A stretch of DNA of 64,000 nt from Branchiostoma belcheri (GCF_001625305.1 NW_017804342.1:675997-739996); one strand, 5' to 3'; positions 10,404 through 23,736 are shown, counted from the first letter of the stretch. Numbers and translations: made by a program. Notes: a model not told the origin generated them from the sequence alone.

Positions 10404-12270
10404 CCTAATATGCCCTATCAGAATTACATTTTCTGCAGTTCCGCTCCAGACCGCAACATATGTTGTGTTGCTGATTCATTCCGCTAGATGGCGCTTGTAG
10501 ACCGTAAACCTAAAAAAATGGTCAACTTTGGTTTCTCGTCTAAAAGTTTTCATGTGGCTATTTTGCAGGAGAGATGCAGCTGAGCTGACTGGAATTTGAC
10601 TTACAACTTCTTTGTCGTACTATATAAAGGTACATGTAGTTGATAAATAACCCATTCAGCAGTTCAGTTCATATTCAATCAATGAACATGAACACTCACT
10701 TTAGATTGTGAATTATTCATGATTCATACATTGATTCTGAACATACAAACACTTCTCTGACAATCCACTCGTCATCCAAAATACAGACAACACACACTGT
10801 CATTTTATGCTTGAAAATATATTTTCCATTCCAAAAGTGATAAAAGTCAATAGATTGAAACATTGCACTGTACAGACTGCTGAGGGATACTTTATACAGA
10901 AGTAACAATCTAATATGTACATTAATTATACAAACTGCACTTAGAAACATGCTGCAATCTCTGTTGACATATTTCTTATTCATTGCATGTATTTCCCATT
11001 CTTATTACATGTTTCAAAGATGCATTTTTAGAAAATCTATAAGGAAAAAAACTTGAACATCACAAAGTGGTTGAAAATGTTTGCACATACATTACAAATT
11101 CCAATTACAAAATATTGATTATTTAGTTTCAATTTTTAGTTGTAGCGAATCTCTTCTGGTCCAACAAAATGTTAGCCCTTAATAGCTGCCCCCACGCAAA
11201 CATTGCAAAGAGTACAAAGACCTGTTAACTACTAGAATGGCCTAAATTAACATGCTTGGATAGTACTATTGATGTTAACAGTATGCTACAACTGTGGAGC
11301 AGGTGATACAATGCTAGGGCACCCTGTGGCATTTGCATAGAACTGTTCTATTGGTTTTTGTTGCCCAACATACAATGTACATGTACTACAGGCCAAAGGG
11401 CAGGAACCAAAGATATTTTGAGCCTAGCAAACAAATAAGTTACTGTGTGCATTTCTGCACAATGCACATAATCATAGTCTACATCAGAATCCAAATGATG
11501 GGATAGCAGGCTTCAGGAGTGGCTGGAAAGAGTAGAAATTGGCCAAATAGACAGATAACATGGCAGGGGAGTTGGTCAGCTAAAGTAGTTTTTCAGACAA
11601 GAAAACACAATGCTTTTTCTTTTAAACCTATAACAACATGATACATTTGTGAGTTATAAATGTACAAGTACAAAACACACCAACACATGTAAATACTTTT
11701 TATCTAAAAAAACACTGGATGTAGTGTCAATAATCAATACATGGCTGTACAAATTATAAGACAATTTTACTTAGAGGAGAATGTGAATGAAAATACATGT
11801 ATAAAGCTTTAGGTACTTAAATCATCAATTTCCACAGTAAAGAAAGTATGTATCCATATGCCCAATATATGTCCCACACAAGACAATACATGTACATGAA
11901 CATGTATGCCACTTAGTCATATCAACGATTTGGAACATAGTGTTAGGAGAAGATTGAAGATACCCATTTCTCTAAGATTGCATATCATCCCTTATTAAGT
12001 TTGAAGAAGGTATAAAAAGTACAAAAATTTACATTCAGATTTACTCTTAAGAAAGACATTCCATTTAGAAATATTTGCACAAACAAGAGAACTTTGTTCC
12101 TCTTCTTACACATTCAAAAATTCAACTTTTTACATAAAAATTTACAGCATAAAATAGTTTTGCTCTCCCAGCATCATTGAGTACACAAGCTAGTCCAGCT
12201 CCTTGTAATGTCTCTTCATGGCCTCTGTAGACTGGCACTTAATGTTTTTCTGTTAGTATGACACCCCAAA
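10404..12270. other. Downstream region of the LRR gene; possible long 3' UTR, no coding exon seen
   Basis: This lies downstream (minus strand) of the LRR gene stop codon. It is AT-rich with no supported exon. A fragment near 11506-11590 (GTAGAAATTGGCCAAATAGA and GGCAGGGGAGTTGG) resembles pieces at 7390 and 47590 and is probably transposon-derived. Confidence 0.45.
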
Positions 12271-12271
12271 A

Positions 12272-12432
12272 GCCTGCAATCCAGACTAACAGCTGCATCC
12301 TAAATGTCTGCCGTCCAGACTAACAGCTGCATACTGAAAGTCTGCAATCCAGACTAACAGCTGTGTCCCGAATGTCTTCGATTCTTACTAACAGATGCAT
12401 CTCAAATGTCTGTGATCCAGTCTAACAGCGTG
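12272..12432. repeat. 34-bp tandem repeat directly after the LRR gene stop codon
   Basis: The core CCAGACTAACAGCTGCAT starts at 12281, 12315, 12349, 12383 (diverged) and 12417, an exact 34-bp period. The last unit ends at the base before the stop codon of the minus-strand gene (12433-12435), so the array forms the beginning of that gene's 3' UTR. Confidence 0.9.
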
Positions 12433-15400
12433 CTAGCAGATGACACACATCCTAGATGGCTCTTCTTCTGAGTCGAACACAGAATCGGACGGAAGTCTTT
12501 TTACTCCATCTAAGGACTTCAAGCTTGGCAAGATCTGAAAAACTCTGCAAGAAGAGAGGGAAAGAAAAAAGGACATTAGCACACTATTAAAACTTTTCTT
12601 CAAGTGTACAAGACACAAGTAGCATGTACCATGCCCGTACATGAAATATAACCGTTACCTAAAACTTCACAAACAAAAGTTGAAAAGTAAGAAAGCATGG
12701 AAAGCATGAAAGAAAGCATGGCAATATTTTCACAGACCATCTTTACTACATTTGTACTTGACTCAAAGCAAGTCCAGCAGTAAAGTTGGCCTAGCCAGCG
12801 CCATTTTTAAGACTATCATGCTGGTAAAATATTCAAGATTTCTTGCTAGTTACATGTATCATCAAAAAATGGTTTCGCCACACGCAACGTAGCCTCTTTC
12901 CCAAGGGCACAACGTCGGGCACATGTCCAGACATGTCCCGGGTACAACTCGGGGTCAAACCCGGGTCTCCCCGTTTCATAGTCGAACGCTCTACCACTAC
13001 GCCACCCGACGCCAATACATGTACATTATATTCTCACCTTTGCCTGTAGTTGACAGAGAAAGACACAGGGTTACTCCTGAGATGGAGGGACTGGAGCGGG
13101 GCTCGTCTCAAAACATCCAAACCGTCCAACGAACTGATGTTGTTCTGTTCCAGATACAGGTGTTCCACCACCGGTAACCTGGGCAACTTCTAAATAACAA
13201 ACAAACAAACAAACAACACTGTCAGTGTATATAATGCAACATGCACAATCACAGAATTAAGTTTATAAGAAACAAAACTTGTATTTGTTAAAAAGTTACT
13301 TTGTAATTGCAACAATGTAAGTCTTACCTTAAATGACGGGATGAAATTTCTGCTCAAATTCAAATATTTACACCTGAAATAAGAAAGAGAAAAAAAATCA
13401 GCCAAGCAACTCAAGCAATTCAGTACAATTATTGTAAAACAAGACTCCAAACTACATATATTCAATTACACAAAGATACATGTACTTAGGATTGAAAATC
13501 TTATAGAAAATCAGAAGAGAAACATGATAGTGTTATTTTGTTTACTGTTGTTGCTGTTTATGTCTATCTGTACAGGGCACACCTGTAAAGCAGTCTATTG
13601 TACTGCGTGCGCCTACCCTGTATAAAGAAAACAGAAATAAATAAATAAATAAATAGTGCATGTACCTTGGCAAGGAAACAGTGTGTACGTCCGTTAGTGA
13701 GTTGTCCATCAGCTGTAACTCCTCCGTCCTGATCAGTCTCTTTAAGACTCTGACAAAGTTCTCACGCTGGTAGGCGTCGCCCAGGTCTTGGAAGGACAAG
13801 TTGACAGACTGAACAAGGAGAAGAAGAAAAAGCATCAACACCTATTTGTAAAGTCAGTGTAATGTACAATGTACAATCTTTTGATTTAAGTAATAGGGAC
13901 ATGTCCCAATACAACTCCCTATTAAATGCTCTTGGCTAATTCTTCTTTTTGGTCTATTCAAAATACCTTTTTCGCTAAATCTAATGCTTGAAAATAAAGT
14001 TGGCAATTTTTTGGTCTATCTGTACTTTTTAAAAATTTTTCATTGGATTATCTAAAACTTACATGTGTACATGACTGTATGTACCTTCTACACCATGCAT
14101 TATTAAAAACTCCAAAGAAATTCTCTTACTATTATTTTGTTTGTTATTGAAAAAAATTGGAGTAACCTCAAATATCTATAACATTATAAACAAACAGACA
14201 AAGAAACAAACAAACAAACAGATATCCCTCACCACTGCATTTTCCCAGTTCTCCATCTTGTTCCTGTAGTCCATGCGTTTCTTCCCTCTCCTGTCATGGT
14301 GGACCAGGTTCCCATCCTCGTCACGGAGGGAGTAAAACGTACGCTCTTTTTCTCTCGGACCTACGATGAACAAACAATCAAATTGCTCAGTTTGCAGTTT
14401 CTTTTCTCTAGACATACATTTCAAATGGACAAAGTACATTGTTAATTATGTCCTATGTTAAAGTAAACGATTGCCTCAAATGTGTGTAAGTTTGGTACTT
14501 ATGTAGAGCAGTTTTCTTCAATTAAATCCGGTCAAATTTTTTTTCATCCATTCTCCAACATTATTTTATCCTTCCCTATACATCGTATTGTATCATCCTT
14601 CCAATAAAAAATGCATATCCAACACTAGTATATAGAGTACTAGAGGTTTTAAATTGAAATAGTCTTTTAGAAATGAAATATAGGTACATTTTTCCTTCGA
14701 AGTATTCCTGCTCAAATTTGCCAGTGCTCCTACCTTCTCTGATCCGTGGACAGTTGAGCTGGTCACCCTTGACTTCTGCATTTTTTACCTCGTGCCAGGA
14801 TGTGTAGCAGTATCTGTTGGCTGGCAGCTGGTTGAGGGAACAACAGTTTTATAAGCATGACATAGTCATAATGTAGTCTGCATGTAACTAATTCTGCCAT
14901 TCAAGCTGTGTACCAGTACACTGGTTAGAACCTGTATATTGTTTGCATACAATGCAAGTATATGTACATGTACTAAAAATGTTTTAGGGAGTATATTATC
15001 CATATAATCACTAAAGGACTTCCTCCTTCTACCTATAGCCTATTGTATCAGGCTCAGAGTACAGCACATGTAACCTTCTTGAGTTGAAAACTTTGAACCA
15101 CTAGTACTGACTGTCCCTGTAACTGTACCTAATTTTGCACAGGTGTGGTGCCAATTGTAGTTCATACCTGTCAATAACTGTTAGTACATGAAGGTCAAGC
15201 AGACTATAAAAGGTTCTTAATGGCAAAGTAAGATCTGCTTCAAAATATGAGTGTGTTTTTCCAATCAGTAACAAATTACTTTTAGTATAGCTTTTCATTT
15301 TAAAGCAATTCATTTTCCTGCATAGATGACTGAGCAATTATAGTTTTAACTCGACAGACAAGCTGGCTCTATATATAGGTCAGTGACCTCAGGGCTTGTA

Positions 15401-18400
15401 AGAACTTAAATCTATGTTTATCCTGTCACCGTGGTGACCACGTCAACAGCTTTTTACGTGACATTCCGCCACCCTGTGCCGACCTGAGCAAGTCACGACA
15501 AACGAAACTCGATTGTCGTCCTTTTCTTGGATGCGCGAAATGTTACACCTGCTCATTTCTCTTTCGACAGGTCCACTTTCAAACGTTTTTGTGCGCAGAA
15601 CATACGACAGGGTAATACAAGCACTCTGGATGGACTACGCTGTTTGGACAGGAAGACCCTGTCTTTAGAAAACGTAATCTCCTTATTTGTTGGCAGTGAA
15701 CACAGAATGATTGTTGACGCATAGCCAGGTGTAGTGTTCCTAGTACTACACCCCTGCACTTTCAACAACAGCTAACACAATTTGGGCTAGCTCACTAGGC
15801 ACGGCATGTTTTCTAGATGGTACATGAAATGTGCATGAAAGCATAACTTCAGGCTAGAATTTACAGGACCACCATTTCTAACAATTTCAAGACAACGACC
15901 CAAATATCTGTACTCACGCACTGTCCGGTAAACCAGACTAACTGTTACATGTATGTCTCATATAATTTCTATCCTAAACTACATGTCGATTGACTGAAAA
16001 AAAAAGAAAGTTTTCTGACCTAAGAAGCTGGGACAAGAAGTTTAAAAACTTTGAAACTTTCCATCAAGACTAAAAATTTAGTAAAATTAACTCAAAAAGG
16101 GAGTCAGGAGCAAAATGATATCAGAATTTTGTACTTTGGTCAGACTTCCATAACTTTTATAAAGTTAGAGAAAAGTTTCCAGTCTGAATTATTTTCCTAC
16201 CTGTTTGAAGGATGCCTGACTGCCCAGTTTGCTGGTAGAGTCATCCCTGTGTGAGGTGACCAGGATGAGAGGGACTGTGGTGCCACTGATGTCACTGTAG
16301 TCACTGGAGCCAGACTGGGAACTCTGGATGGTTCCCAGACCACTGCTACTGTTGGTGCCTATAGAGGAACTGGGGGGAAAATAAAGACAATTGTTTAAAA
16401 ATGTTGGTAATTTTTGACTTGTAAAAATTAAAACTAAAGTAAAAAAAAGTCATTATGTAAACTGACAATAATGACAAATCAATTATTAGAAAATGCTGGT
16501 AATCTTTAAATTGTAAAAAAGTAAAAAGTTCATTATGTCAACTGACGATAATGACAATTTTTTGGAAAATGTTGGTAATCTTTAAGTTGTAAAAAAGTAA
16601 AAAAAACTTCATAATGTAAACTTTTTTACTATATTTTTGTACCATTCCATATTCTTAGTATTGTGGCCACAATTCTGATTTTGCCTGCACATTGGGTTGC
16701 AGTCTTTAATATCCTGTATGATATGAATTCTGACAAGTTACTCAAAGGTTTATCATGTTATTAATATTTTATACTTATTGACAATCATCATATGGAGATA
16801 CACAATAGAGCTTTGTGAAGTTCAATTGGAGTATTGTACTGTGCACTTGTACTTTGGCTAATGTACTATATGCAGTCACAAATTTGGTGACAGTTGCAAA
16901 GACTGATACTAAGCCTAAAGTATACAATACATTTCACCCATAGTGTACATAATGATATTTTCCCACGTATACCATAATGATTTGATGTACGAATGTACCT
17001 ATCACCCTACTATCAACATACATCTGTTTCATAATCAATTAATGCCAAGGTCTATTGTAAAGATTGACCGGCGCGCCCCCTTGCTCTATGCACCTATGAC
17101 GCCAACGTCACGCAAGGCAAACTCACAATGTTAGCAAGAATGCCTTGAGTAAATAACAGTTTACGTAACTGCAGTTGTATCTGAAAACTATATAACCATA
17201 AATTCAAATTTACAAGAGGCCAGATACAAAGAATATGTAGTATCGCTCGTTTTGGTTATAGTATCAATGTGCAGAAAAATTTTGTAGAGATTCAAAACTG
17301 TTCTCACTTGATATATATTTACAAAATGTACCTTCGACTTGGAAAGAATGGTTATAGAATATTTCTACCCACAGTCTAGTAGGATAAAGGTTGATGTCTA
17401 TAATTTATGACATGTCTACAAGTCGCTCTACACAACATCATGATTATTTTATGGCGTGTATTACAGCCCCAGATCAGCTCACAATAGACATCATTAACCT
17501 CTTACATGTTTGGGGCACGGCACACTACACCTCCAGACAAGAAGGTTACTACAGTTGAAGGCAGATTTAAACCTTGTTTACGAGTACCCACTGTGCAAAA
17601 GGACATACATTTCCCTTGAGTATTATAGTCAGTATAAGATATTATTGCATTGTTCAAGTAAGTACATGTAAGTATTGAATTTGTTCATAAGATATTGTTC
17701 ATATCCAAGGTATTTGTACGTGTACAATGAAAAAGAATGAATGTCAACGAAGAGTTAGTACCTCTACCATAGCTGATAAAAAACAATTGTAAAATTCATA
17801 GAATTTGCTGTATTGGATTCAGACTCAGAGTTTTCTTGGACAACCAACTTACCAAGTAATTGTTTTTGCAGATGATGTTCAGTACTACCAATATGTGATA
17901 CAACTACAATTGTATTATCTTATTCTATAGCACACAAAATGCATTTAGTTTCAACATCAAGTACCAACTAAAGACACGAAAATAAATAAGTTTTTAATAC
18001 AATGTCACATACACATACGTGCACATATCAAGCTCAATGAATAGGCAGCCTAAAACCAAGCAAACAATGAAAAAATGGCACTCAACATCCATGGGTAGGA
18101 AGGAGCAAAGTCGAACATTCAGGTTTGCATAACTAAGGACAGTAGGAGTATAAATCTACCAAAAGTGTGTAGAAGTCAGCGGGTGGTTTTGTCTGGTGCA
18201 TACCAATGCTGAAAGGACATCTAACAAAAGCACTGGTCCGGTGTGACCTCTGTGCTAGTTATCTTCTTTTGCTATTGTCTTTTTTTTTTTAGACTTCAGA
18301 CTCTGTATAGGGGTCCAACTCAGTTTAACAAAGTAAAACTTGCATGAGGATACTTTTATTTTCAATGTCAATGTTAGAAAACCAATTGTACAGCCTTTTA

Positions 18401-21400
18401 TCACTCAGATGTCAAATCACGGAGCTGAAAAAGTTAAGGTTGATCAGCTTGAAAAATTATGTCCCTTGCAGGTTTTTCTAGGGTCGGTCGGGAAACAGGA
18501 AACACAACATTTTTTTCCTAGGCCTTATGCTAGGCCCTAAGTACTAGTAAGCAACGCTTTTAACTTGAGTTAAGAGGCAATCTCTTACGTGTACATGGCA
18601 AAATTGTATCTCAAGTTTGCAATAACATAAAGAGACAAAGTGATGGAACAAAGTGAAGTTATAAAACAACAACAAAACATGACGAGGAAAACAGCATCAG
18701 AATATCCGCATCACTAGGTGATGTAGGAATGTTCCAATTTCCATGGGGATTATCAAAACCAGTCCTATAGAACAGGTGTGAACTACATTCCAGATTACTC
18801 TTTACAAATTTGTCACCAAATATTGTAGGAAAAATACTCTAGATAGTTTCTTTCAGTAAATGCCAATGTCACTGCCTTGAATTTTCATGAAGGATTTTAA
18901 ATTGATACCACTCTGAGGTAGTAACCAACTTTTTTTAACCATTACTATATGCTAACACCTTATCATTCTTGAAACCACCAGAGCAACCACATTGTTATCA
19001 GCTCCTTCTTGTTGGGAACCCAGGAGATTGGAAGCAATTACCGGAACTGGCGGAACACATTGTAATTCATGGTGACCTTTAAATTTGCTAGGCTAACGAC
19101 CTCACTTTTTTATATTACATTTGTTGTTGTGCATAGGCCTCAATCGTAAAAAATGATTTTAATTTAAAACTGCTGATTTACTCAGATCAAGGACATTGAT
19201 GGAAGCTCCTTGGTTAAACATACATTAAACATACCCAGTATAATTTCTAATAATATTCTGATAGATTTTTTAGGGCTAAAGAAGTCAAACTTTTGCACGC
19301 AATGCATTGATTCTTGTGCAAATGCCTCAATTCCAAAAGTGATACCAGGAAATGAAACAGTAGACTGCTTTTAAAACTGTTGATTTAGACTAACAGTAAC
19401 AGCAAAAGTTAAACATACATGTACATGTATCTTTCTAGCTGATAGCTGATGGAATGTTTCGTTTGCTTTCATACTTTTGCACGCAATGTTTGCATCAGTG
19501 AGCATTATTATGTCACAGTGGAAGGCAACAATGTAATACACTGTCACAGTGCTTTTGTCAGTGATTGAAAACCCATTTAAGCCACACAAATTTCCTTTGT
19601 TGGCTCTTGAATCCTAGAAATATAATGCTGAACTGGAAGACCAAAACATAGTTTTGGGGGTCGGGTGAACATACAAGCACAAGATTCAAGTTTTCCGCTC
19701 ACTCTAAGCCATTTGTTTTCATGGAAACCTCTTGCTATATTCACTAGAAATGTTTGAGAACATATTATTAAACCTTTTAAAACTATCACACGAATCAATA
19801 TAGATTTTGGCCACATTACCTTTAACATGATACAATTCACTTCGCTTGTAGGGAACTCTGTCTGCTCTGACTGCTACATTGGAAGTAAACATGATAGTCT
19901 CTTGTTTCACATGACTGTTGTGTAAGGGTTAGCCATGCGTTATTGGAGCTTAACAATTTGTGACACAAAAGGGCTTGCCTCTATGCTCATACCACACAGT
20001 GCTGCTGCATTGTACAGACACTAAAGTTGTAGCTTTTTCTGGCCAAAAACTCTTCTTGTGCTCTATAGAGATCACTGTGAGAGAAAAAGCTGGCGGAAAG
20101 CCAACAAGAAAGCAAAATGATCAGTGTTGTGACAGGTTTGTCTACAAATAGTCAGTCACTATGGAGGTAGTCACGGCTGTCTGCTGAGGATAAAGCTGAG
20201 CGATCGTATGTCAACACTTCTGGGTAGGGGAGGTACAACACTACCAACAACCCATGTCAGAGTTACCCCACTGAGTCAAGTTCAACCAACATGTAACTAC
20301 AGCTGGTTAACAGAGAGTTCTTTACCAGGGATCTCCCCAAGCAATGAAGCAAGATGGCTCCCCTTTCCCCAAAGCCTAGCACCTCTCCCAAAATATTCAA
20401 ATTTAGTATTTTCTCTTTGTATTTTCTTGAAAATTTGCTGATTTTTTTGTGTGGGGCGACATCAACCGACTAAGGTGCACCTCTCCCCTAGAAATTTCTG
20501 GGGAGACCCCTGTTTACACTGTGACAACCCGTGTTTCACCTGTCCATATTTCAGTGGGCTACTAGTATCTGTCAGTGTCGCCTTGTTTGGGGCAATACAG
20601 ATCTTTGTCTGCATTGAGCAGCAAATAAAATAAAATTCTGTCAAAAAGACTCAAATGATGGAAAAACAGATCTGGGTACGTAGAAAACTGTGATTGCTAC
20701 AGAAAGGTAGACACACTAGAATGCCTTAGAACAACAAACACACAATGTTCTTTGTGTGTGTCAGTGAAAAACCCTTGAATCCCTAACAAGAATGTAAGTT
20801 TAAAAACACCTGTATACACCTGACTGGTCTAACACCTTCTCCCGTGAGAAAGTTCTTGGGTCGTGTTTACCAATAATATACTAAGCAGATTGTTGTCACA
20901 AGACTTGTACTTGTGATGTACAAGGTATATGTTAAACCTACATGTTGTACCAACAAGAAACAGAGTATGGTAATGGACAATCATTCATATATACAAGTAG
21001 CAAGATATTTTTGTCCATCATGAAACAGTGACATAAACTTCAGACATTTAAAGCTCCTGACTTTACTACCTTTAAAGTTTTAGTTGTAAATGTACTAGTA
21101 AAAACGAAACTCCCAGCTAGCTTGGGAGAACTCATCATGACAATTATGAGCAGATTTCCCCATGGCTTACTAGCAATTTGGTTAATTTTAAATTGATTAG
21201 ATCTGACATATGCAGGAAAAAGCAGTCTAGCAGGTAGAACTGTAAGTCCCTGGGGAGTCCTTAAACTGCAAATTATAATGGCATCGAAAATAGGCACAGT
21301 AATTTTCCCACCTCCTTCTTCTTTTATACCATATAATCAATCTAAATGTACTCAGACTTTCTAAAACTCACTCTAACTTTACCTTTCTAAAATACATCAA

Positions 21401-21907
21401 ACTTTGCCTTGCATGTAACATTAGAATAATTTAGATTGGGTAAAAATCTTGTAAGACACCGTATTAACTTATAATTTTGTTCTAGTAAATCTAGGAAAAT
21501 GTGGCCAAGTCAGCTACTAGTATGTACTGATCACAACGCACAAGCGGTAAACCTGTATGAAAATGTATGACTTGAAATATAAATGTGGTTACACCAGACA
21601 TGTCTAATTACTAGTACTCCCAAGAGGCTGCATGCTAACATGCGTTCTTCATGGTAAAATCAAGGACATTATACACATTCTGTATAATGTCCTTGGTAAA
21701 ATTGATGTTAGCTTACTGTCTTATTTCAGACGAATACAACAATCTAACCATTCCATAAGTTAGAGTATGATCTTCATCTCCTGTTTTGTACAATTTCGAA
21801 GTAAAAAGATTATTTGACGAGGTGTAGTTTTGTGTGTTTTACCGGTAGTTTATATGCTAGTCCCTCTCTACCCCCCCCTCCCCTCTGTACACTCACCTTT
21901 CTGACAT
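12433..21907 (-). CDS. Leucine-rich-repeat protein with C-terminal CaaX-like box
   Basis: Eight coding exons: 21907-21897, 16369-16201, 14827-14734, 14360-14233, 13808-13666, 13373-13328, 13189-13038, 12544-12433. All junctions are GT/AG and the phases chain without a break, giving 855 nt and 284 residues. The start codon (context GAAGATGT) is in an 11-nt exon; splicing supplies AG|T for Ser4. Residues 4-60 are Ser/Thr/Gly-rich and likely disordered, 61-134 are charged (WHEV, DRRGKKR), and about 165-255 hold SDS22-like leucine-rich repeats ([34 protein letters not shown]) with an LRR-cap ([11 protein letters not shown]). The protein ends [11 protein letters not shown], so CVIC fits a prenylation box. 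I do not recognise a named orthologue. Protein-binding scaffold function, possibly at a membrane, is inference. Confidence 0.85.
12870..13013 (-). mobile_element. tRNA-derived SINE in intron 7 of the LRR gene
   Basis: On the minus strand the sequence begins GGCGTCGGGTGGCGTAGTGG and contains an A-box-like TGGCGTAGTGGTAGAG and a B-box-like GGGTTTGACCC. It lacks a convincing full cloverleaf, and a non-tRNA tail follows, so it is a SINE head and not a functional tRNA gene. Confidence 0.65.
16395..16630. repeat. Short AT-rich tandem repeat, about 3 copies
   Basis: A block AAATGYTGGTAATCTTTAA-like followed by TGTAAAAAAGTAAAAA and CATTATGTAAACTGACAATAATGACAA recurs with units near 16398, 16491 and 16567. 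It lies in intron 1 of the LRR gene just upstream (in transcript sense) of exon 2. Confidence 0.65.
16631..21640. other. Large first intron of the LRR gene; no additional exon supported
   Basis: The splice-phase chain of the LRR gene joins exon 1 (21897) directly to exon 2 (16369). I found no further exon of either strand in this 5.5-kb intron. Short open frames here lack domain content. Confidence 0.55.
21661..21695. repeat. Perfect 15-bp hairpin in intron 1 of the LRR gene
   Basis: CAAGGACATTATACA, loop CATTC, TGTATAATGTCCTTG. The hairpin is bracketed by overlapping copies of GGTAAAAT (left copy ends at 21660, right copy follows the stem). Confidence 0.85.
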
Positions 21908-22420
21908 CTTCGACTCGCGGTTTCCGCTACCTGTACATCTCAGAAAGTTGGATTTTTCGCTCCCTAGAGTCACTTTCAAGTCTTTTAGAAGTCTGGGGAC
22001 TATTTAGCTCACCATCGTGTGACGTTCACCACGTAAGGAGCACAGTTTAAATCCGTAGACTCAAGAAACTAAAAGTGTTCTTAGTACGGGACGTCCCAAA
22101 CCAAGTGTCCCAAATCAGAAAGCCTTGAGTCGCGGTAGTTTTTCGTCTCTAAAACGACGTACAATCCACGCCTGCAGTATTCCTTCTGTGTTGTCAATAT
22201 CCGAGACACTGTGTGCGATAAGTTCAAACGTTTTGATGTCAACAGCGCCGAGAAATTCGATCCGACGTGAAGACGGGACGAAAGTTCGCCGTGATGGTCG
22301 ATATATTTCCGTGCGGAGCTACTCGTTCAAGATGGCGTCCGCATATGAGGTTCTCCATGCGGCTTTTCCGCACATAAAACTCAATCTTTTCGCACTATCA
22401 AGGCCTATAATATCTGTCTC
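21908..22420 (-). promoter_or_regulatory. Probable promoter and 5' UTR of the LRR gene
   Basis: This lies directly upstream of the minus-strand start at 21907 and is richer in CpG than its surroundings. It contains CAAGATGGCG (plus strand 22328-22337), a YY1-type motif common near metazoan transcription starts. A minus-strand frame without start codon (22310 down to 22125) runs through it but is not supported as coding. The transcription start was not located. Confidence 0.5.
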
Positions 22421-22913
22421 ATAACGCCAAACGGTCTTCAAATAGTTTAATAGAATGAAGATATTTGTTTGAATGTTTTTTACTTCTATATATTTTCACA
22501 AATGGCTATTTGGGTGTACTCAAAACCTCCGTAAAGACCCTCTAATTGCCCTAAGCCTAGCCACGAAGAAACGTCACATCACCATGGGCATAATAAATAA
22601 AGGCGAATGGGCGGGGTCACACACCTGTCACGATAAGAGCCTTAAGCTTTAAATCGCCGGAACAAGGAAATGGCCTTTGTGGTTCTTAATCACAACCTAG
22701 ATGACCTACATAAATGCGAAGTTTGTGTTCTTTTTGACCACAAATTTCAAGGAAAGTCTTTAGTTTTCTCACCAAGAAACCTGCTTGCCCCGAATGCTCA
22801 CATAGAATAACTTTCGATTCCAGGCATAAGCGTTCTGTTTTTATCTGTTTTTAATAATATCTTTCTTGCGTATATATATACGCATTAGAAAAACATTACA
22901 GGGAAGAAGCTTA

Positions 22914-22987
22914 TTCGGAGGTTTACTTTGGTACAATAGTGAAATGTGAGGTTTACTTTGGTACAATAGACGAATAGTGAAATGTGA
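22914..22987. repeat. Small tandem duplication
   Basis: GAGGTTTACTTTGGTACAAT and AGTGAAATGTGAG appear twice in tandem with a short insertion in the second copy. Confidence 0.75.
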
Positions 22988-23158
22988 GATTTTAACTGTA
23001 AAATTTGATGGACTATTGAACTTGTGATTTGGAATATTAATCCTTTCCCTGTACGTACCATGAAGGTGATTTTCTACCTCCATGCCTGTACTAAGAGTTA
23101 CATGTCTTTTATGACCAAGGATCGTAGGAAAGACCTACAGGCTTGGTCTGCACCTGCC

Positions 23159-23317
23159 TACTCTCCAAGCAGAGGTGAGAGGGAGAGAACGTAGGATATT
23201 CCGACATGGCTAGCTAAGGGAGGCACATTTCCCTCTGTGAGAGGGAAATGTGCCTCCCTTAGCTAGCCATGTCGGAATATCCTACGTTCTCTCCCTCTCA
23301 CCTCTGCTTGGAGAGTA
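23159..23317. mobile_element. Near-perfect palindromic MITE with 8-bp target duplication
   Basis: The arms are about 78 bp each and look identical when folded, starting TACTCTCCAAGCAGAGGTGA, with a spacer of about 3 bp. CACCTGCC flanks both sides exactly (23151-23158 and 23318-23325). An 8-bp duplication is typical of hAT elements. The termini resemble those of the TAATCTCCAAGCAGAT family at 28557 and 59981. Identical arms and a perfect duplication suggest recent insertion. Confidence 0.9.
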
Positions 23318-23730
23318 CACCTGCCTTGAGCAAACAATGAGTCAAGACTTCCTGCACACTCACAACACACTTCAATTACTCTTTCCGGAAACACTAGTTA
23401 GAAATGACGCACAACTTGCTTATTATTGTTGCAAATCCCTCCAAGAGGCTTGTTATTTTCTTCAGTCATTGAATAAATTTGTGTTTCTTTTTCTTCACAA
23501 GCTGGTTGGTTCAAACAAGGAGGTTCAAAAACGAACTCCATGCAGTGGCTCAGACGTTGCAACTGCGCCACCTAGCAATTCATGTCATTACTGCATTATG
23601 TTGCTTCAGTATGTTGTGCTTTCAGTATACTGTGCTTATAGAATCCCCTTTCTTTTTGTTAACCCTGACCCAGCACAACCCTTCTAAGTAAAAATGAGAC
23701 TAGAAAATAGATTATGACATTTCTATGATT

Positions 23731-23736
23731 TTTATT
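23731..23736 (-). terminator. Polyadenylation signal of TYW2
   Basis: AATAAA on the minus strand, about 25 nt beyond the TYW2 stop codon at 23761-23763. Confidence 0.65.

Noticed and set aside
12940..13013. Possible tRNA gene (A-box and B-box like)
   Set aside because: Cloverleaf arms do not close convincingly and a SINE-type tail follows.
22125..22424. 99-residue plus frame and an opposite minus frame in the LRR promoter
   Set aside because: The minus frame reads plausibly but lacks a start codon and fits as 5' UTR; the plus frame is antisense to a promoter with no support.
23250..23687. 145-residue plus-strand frame
   Set aside because: It begins inside the palindromic MITE and runs into unrelated AT-rich sequence; no domain and no splice context.
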